Positions 6,317-9,836 of a stretch of 9,836 nt of DNA are shown in pieces. The position numbers and the translations under genes are program-made. Numbering within the stretch: the first letter of the stretch is position 1; each line of letters opens with the position of its first letter. The DNA comes from DATGKD01 sp035294855 (GTDB taxonomy: Bacteria > Actinomycetota > Acidimicrobiia > Acidimicrobiales > UBA8190). Below the pieces are notes generated by a model. It made no database searches. It was not told the origin of the DNA and was given only the letters and a program-made list of their open reading frames with translations. Location: NCBI GenBank assembly GCA_035294855.1, contig DATGKD010000189.1:1-9836 (forward strand), written 5' to 3'.

Positions 6317-9104
6317 GTCCCGCGCCGACGCGACGACGGTGTTGGACCCTGCGAGCTCAGGCCCGGGCCTTGTCGCGCCGCGCCGCGAGGTGCCCGACAA
6401 GGTGACGGGCCAGCAGAGGCCGGGGACGCCCGACGCCACGACGGTGGTCACCGAACGGCGGCAGTTGTTCGGCACCTTCGCCTACCTGGTCGGCCACCAG
6501 GGAAGCACCGCCATCCTCGGGCTCGCGTACTGGGTCTTCGTGACCCATTTCTTCGCTCCCGATCAGGTCGGCCTGGCCTTTGCCGCCTCGTCCACCGCAG
6601 TCCTGCTCTCGACGATCGGCATCCTCGGAATCGCGACGTTCCTCATCGCCGAACTCGGTTCGACCGCCCCGTCGGTCCGGCGGGCGCTGCTGTCGACGGG
6701 CATGGTGATCTCGGGCGCCACGGTCGGCGTGTTGGCCGTCGGCGCGCTCGCCTTTTCGCACACCTTTGGCAAGAGCCTCGCCACCATCGGGCGCGAGCCG
6801 GTGGCGGCCGTGTTCTTCCTGGGCGGCGCAGTCGCGACGGTCCTCGCCGTCACCTTCGACAATGCCGCCATCGCCATCCGTCGCGGTAGCGCGCAGCTCA
6901 CGCGGGGCATTCTCGCCTCGGTCCTCAAGTTCGCCTGTGCCGCGGCTCTCATCGCCGCCGGGTCGCGGACGGGTGCGGGCCTCATCATGGCGTGGTCAGC
7001 GAGCCTGATCGTGTCCCTGATCGTGTGCTACCCCATGCTGCGCATGGGGCCGAACCCCCCTGGGGCGCACATGCTCCACGCACGACTGGGCCTCGTCCGC
7101 ACCTATGGCCGGTTGTCGCTCAACCATCACGTCCTGAACCTGTCGATCAACTCGGTGTCGTATCTGGTGCCGGTGATCGCGGCAGCCTTGATCACCACGC
7201 GCCAATACGCCTTCTACGCGACGGCGCAGCAGCTCACGTCGGTGGTCCTCATCGTCCCGTACCTGTTGACGCTGGCCTTGTTCGCGGAGACGTCCGACGA
7301 CGCCGGCCGGCTGCAGCGGCACGTGCGCCGGACGCTGCCCATGGGGATGGCCGCGGTGTCGCTGATCCTCGTCATCGTGGAGTTAGCCGCCCCGATCGCG
7401 CTCGGCGTGTTCGGCCACATGTACGCGACCAACGGCACCACCGCGCTGCGAATCCTCATCCTGGCCGGACCGTCGTTCGTGGTGAAGGACCACTATGTGG
7501 CCATTCGGCGGGCGCAGGGGAAGCTGTCTCTGGCCTCGCGCGTCCTGGCCCTCGGAACTGCGGCGGAAGCCACCGGCGCAGCGGTCGGCGGCGCCGCCTT
7601 CGGGCTGATCGGGCTCTGCTCGGGGTGGGTGCTGGTGGCGTTCTTCGAAGGGATCGTGCTCCTGCGCCCGGTGGCTCGGGTCTACTTCGGGAATCACAGC
7701 GCCCGCGGCTCGTTCCAGTTGGTGCGGTCCCGTATCCCCCGCGGCGACGTGCGAACGACGCCCGCAGCGCCGCTCGACCCCGGGCTCCCCGTCGTCCTCC
7801 TCCGTTCGCCCGGCTATCCGCTCCACCACGGCGCACTGGGCGCCATCCGCAGCCTCGGGCGCGCCGGCGTTCCGGTGCACGCGGTGGTGGAGGACTCTTG
7901 GACTCCCGCCGCCAGGTCGCGCTACCTGGCGAGCCGGATCGTCTGGACGGGAACCGCAGCGAGTGATCCGGCGCGCTTGGTCGAGCGACTCATGGCGGTC
8001 AGCGACGCTCTCGGGCGGCCCGCCCTGATCCTCTGCTCGGACGACCGGGCCGCGGTGGCGATGGCGGAGAACGCCGGCCAACTCCGCGACAGGTTCGTTC
8101 TGCCGTCGGTTCCGGCCACGCTCCCACGTCGCCTGGCGGACAAGCACGCGCTGTTCGAACTCTGCCGCGAACACGACGTCGCCGTCCCCGACACGCGCCT
8201 TGTCACCACCAGCGCCGAACTCGACCGCGCCGTGGACGAGCTCATGTTCCCGACCGTGGTGAAACCGGGGCCGATGTGCCTCGCGCCCCCCGGGGTTGGA
8301 CCGCACGGCACGATCGTCGACACCCGTGACGAACTCGAGGCGCTGCGCGTGGGGTGGCCCGAACCGTTGAGCCTCATCGTCCGCGAGTTCCTGCCCGACG
8401 AGTGCTGCGAGGACTGGATCGTCCACGGGTACTGCGATGGTGACGCCCGTCTGGCGATCGTCTTCACGGGGCGGAAGCTGCGATCGTGGCCGCTGCGCAC
8501 CGGGGCCACGGCTCGTGCCTGCGTGGTGGAGAACCCCGAGCTCGTGGCGCTCACCGCGCACCTGTGCTCGGTTGTCGGCTACCGGGGCGTGTTCGACCTG
8601 GACTGGCGCTTCGACAGGCGGACGGGGCACTACAACCTTCTCGACTTCAACCCACGCCTCGGGGCCCAGTTCCGGATGTTCGAGAACGAGGCGGGCATCG
8701 ACGTGGTGCGCGCCATGCACCTCGATCTGTCGGGGCGAGCTGTCCCGGCGGCACCTACGGTCGAGGGGCGCCAGTTCGTCGTGGAGCCGTTCGAGTTGGC
8801 CAGCCTGTGGCGGCAGTGGCGTCAGCGACGGCACATGCCTCCGATGTCGGCTCGTGGCACCGGTCATCCCTCGACCTCAGGGACCCACTTGGCGTGGACG
8901 GCGGGCGACGACCTGCTCCCCGCGCTGGTCATGGCCGTCCGCCAGGTGGCGCAGTCCGTCGGGATCCGAATGGTGCGGGAGGCTCGGTCGAAGGATCGTC
9001 GTGCGCCGGTGCGTCGCGCCGGTTCAGCGCCTGGCGTGCCGGTCCTCGGTCCGAGACGCATCGTCGCGTGGCGCGCCTTGTTCGCCCGGCGAGGTGTCCG
9101 GTGA
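6309..9104 (+). CDS. Fused oligosaccharide flippase (Wzx/MATE-like) and ATP-grasp ligase
   Basis: 931 aa from ATG 6309. Residues 1-50 are a disordered leader. Residues about 52-460 contain roughly 12 hydrophobic spans (near 55-78, 86-117, 126-150, 163-190, 199-218, 222-244, 275-296, 300-326, 345-367, 377-398, 408-430, 432-453). Their pattern, including a first pair with FAPDQVGLAFAASS (82-95), is that of polysaccharide flippases of the MOP superfamily. After a linker (461-492) a complete ATP-grasp unit follows (493-815). It has the pre-grasp motif GALGAIRSLGRAGVPVHAV (508-526), ARSRY (535-539), LCSDDR (575-580), ADKHALFELC (610-619), the ATP lysine in FPTVVKP (647-653), REFLP (692-696), FTGRKLRSWP (719-728) and the metal-binding LLDFNPRLGAQF (777-788). 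A tail to 931 resembles that of predicted carboxylate-amine ligases (COG3919-like). The likely job is export of a lipid-linked glycan coupled to its ATP-driven amide-type modification. The ATG overlaps the upstream stop by 8 bp. Codon phase is continuous and there is no frameshift. Confidence 0.9.
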   Translation: MAESRADATTVLDPASSGPGLVAPRREVPDKVTGQQRPGTPDATTVVTERRQLFGTFAYLVGHQGSTAILGLAYWVFVTHFFAPDQVGLAFAASSTAVLLSTIGILGIATFLIAELGSTAPSVRRALLSTGMVISGATVGVLAVGALAFSHTFGKSLATIGREPVAAVFFLGGAVATVLAVTFDNAAIAIRRGSAQLTRGILASVLKFACAAALIAAGSRTGAGLIMAWSASLIVSLIVCYPMLRMGPNPPGAHMLHARLGLVRTYGRLSLNHHVLNLSINSVSYLVPVIAAALITTRQYAFYATAQQLTSVVLIVPYLLTLALFAETSDDAGRLQRHVRRTLPMGMAAVSLILVIVELAAPIALGVFGHMYATNGTTALRILILAGPSFVVKDHYVAIRRAQGKLSLASRVLALGTAAEATGAAVGGAAFGLIGLCSGWVLVAFFEGIVLLRPVARVYFGNHSARGSFQLVRSRIPRGDVRTTPAAPLDPGLPVVLLRSPGYPLHHGALGAIRSLGRAGVPVHAVVEDSWTPAARSRYLASRIVWTGTAASDPARLVERLMAVSDALGRPALILCSDDRAAVAMAENAGQLRDRFVLPSVPATLPRRLADKHALFELCREHDVAVPDTRLVTTSAELDRAVDELMFPTVVKPGPMCLAPPGVGPHGTIVDTRDELEALRVGWPEPLSLIVREFLPDECCEDWIVHGYCDGDARLAIVFTGRKLRSWPLRTGATARACVVENPELVALTAHLCSVVGYRGVFDLDWRFDRRTGHYNLLDFNPRLGAQFRMFENEAGIDVVRAMHLDLSGRAVPAAPTVEGRQFVVEPFELASLWRQWRQRRHMPPMSARGTGHPSTSGTHLAWTAGDDLLPALVMAVRQVAQSVGIRMVREARSKDRRAPVRRAGSAPGVPVLGPRRIVAWRALFARRGVR

Positions 9105-9836
9105 GCGTGACACGAGCTCTCGATAGAGGCCTTCGACATGGCCGGTGACCGCCGACGCCGTGTACGCCCGCACCTTGTCGAGGCCCCTTCGTCCGAGGGC
9201 CGCAGCCTCGGCGCGGTCGGAAATCAACCGGGCCAGCGCGTCGGCCAACGTGACGGCGTCGCCAGGGGGGACCACGAATCCGGTCACCCCGTCGTCGACG
9301 AGATCGGGGATGCCCCCGCTGGACGAACCCACCACGGCCCGTCCCGCGGCCATCGCCTCGAGGACCACGGTGGGGCAGCAGTCGAGCACGATCGACGGAA
9401 GGACGAGCGCCAGGCACCCGCGCATGAGCTGGCGCACGGTGTCCGGGCTGACCGGGCCGAGCACGACGACCCCCGGAGCCCGCTCGGGCGGCGTCTCGGG
9501 AAGCACGCGGCCGGCCAGCGTGAGTGGGGGCGGGGCCTCGAGGCGCCGGTACGCCTCGAAGAGCACGGGCACCCCCTTGTCGCGGGTGAGGTCCCCGACG
9601 AAGAGGATCGGCGCGTCGGCCGAGGGGACCTCGAGGTCGGCGGGGTCGACGAGCAGGTCGTCGGGCACGAAGTTGGCGATGACTTCGACGTGGCGCGCGC
9701 CGGTGAGGTCGGTGCGCGCCGCCACCGCAGAGCTCACGGGGACGAAGGCATCCACATGCCGGGCCCGTACGCGTCGCTCGGCCATGTTCGCCAGCACGAC
9801 GCCCGCGCCCTTGACCGGACCGTAGTGCCCTGCCGC
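9024..9836 (-). CDS. Family 4 glycosyltransferase (GT-B), N-terminus beyond the window edge
   Basis: 270 codons are visible. The frame stays open to the right edge, so the true start and most of the N-terminal Rossmann domain are missing. The GTG at 9797 is internal, because the codons before it (AAGHYGPVKGAG) continue the protein. Visible landmarks are the domain-linker segment DAFVPVSSAVA followed by EVIANFVPDDLL, then the donor-domain start ILFVGDLTRDKGVPVLFEAY. LPSIVLDCCPTVVLEAMAAG and GIPDLVDDGVTGFVVPPGD form the nucleotide-sugar site. The usual E-x7-E pair reads D-x7-E here, a variation also known in this family. It is a retaining cytoplasmic glycosyltransferase, donor unknown. It converges on the flippase-ATP-grasp gene and its last 27 codons (including the stop) overlap that gene's end. 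The last 30 or so residues are Arg/Asp-rich and fall after the fold is complete. It probably begins a second transcription unit of the same glycan locus. Confidence 0.92.
   Translation of the reverse strand, partial: AAGHYGPVKGAGVVLANMAERRVRARHVDAFVPVSSAVAARTDLTGARHVEVIANFVPDDLLVDPADLEVPSADAPILFVGDLTRDKGVPVLFEAYRRLEAPPPLTLAGRVLPETPPERAPGVVVLGPVSPDTVRQLMRGCLALVLPSIVLDCCPTVVLEAMAAGRAVVGSSSGGIPDLVDDGVTGFVVPPGDAVTLADALARLISDRAEAAALGRRGLDKVRAYTASAVTGHVEGLYRELVSRSPDTSPGEQGAPRDDASRTEDRHARR

Noticed and set aside
7383..8867. 494-codon - strand open frame opposite the flippase-ATP-grasp gene
   Set aside because: Same charged shadow composition. The + strand carries all the ATP-grasp motifs in register.
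9145..9825. 226-codon + strand open frame opposite the GT4
   Set aside because: Ser/Arg/Thr-rich shadow. The GT4 motifs lie on the - strand.

Overview
The window is GC-rich (roughly 70% by eye) and is filled almost completely by long ORFs with strong third-position G/C. The SD-type ribosome sites and overlapping start/stop codons point to a high-GC actinobacterium. An acidimicrobial-type lineage is possible, but the sequence holds no marker that fixes the taxon. There is no rRNA, tRNA, transposase, integrase or CRISPR array.

Layout: bases 1-112 are a short leader with small inverted repeats. Five genes then run on the + strand: (1) 113-1057, a polyprenyl-phosphate-sugar-synthase-like GT2; (2) 1088-2449, a two-dinucleotide-site flavoprotein oxidoreductase; (3) 2490-5291, a very large polytopic membrane protein that looks like a GT-C glycosyltransferase; (4) 5288-6316, a second GT2 with a C-terminal hydrophobic segment; (5) 6309-9104, a fusion of a Wzx/MATE-like oligosaccharide flippase with an ATP-grasp ligase. 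On the - strand, 9024-9836 is a GT4 glycosyltransferase whose N-terminus lies beyond the right edge. The gaps between + strand genes are 30 and 40 bp, then come 4-bp and 8-bp overlaps, so this reads as one operon. The convergent GT4 gene overlaps its tail by 81 bp.

Working model (inference): this is a cell-surface polysaccharide or glycolipid locus. The GT2 and GT4 enzymes act on the cytoplasmic face. The first GT2 could load a sugar onto a polyprenyl phosphate for the GT-C protein to use outside the membrane. The flippase half of gene 5 would export the lipid-linked intermediate. The ATP-grasp half, perhaps with the flavoprotein, would modify it, for example by joining an amine or amino acid to a carboxylate. 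The flippase-ATP-grasp fusion is the most unusual item here. It would physically tie a carboxylate-amine-ligase-type enzyme to the exporter of its presumed lipid-linked product. No substrate can be read from the sequence.
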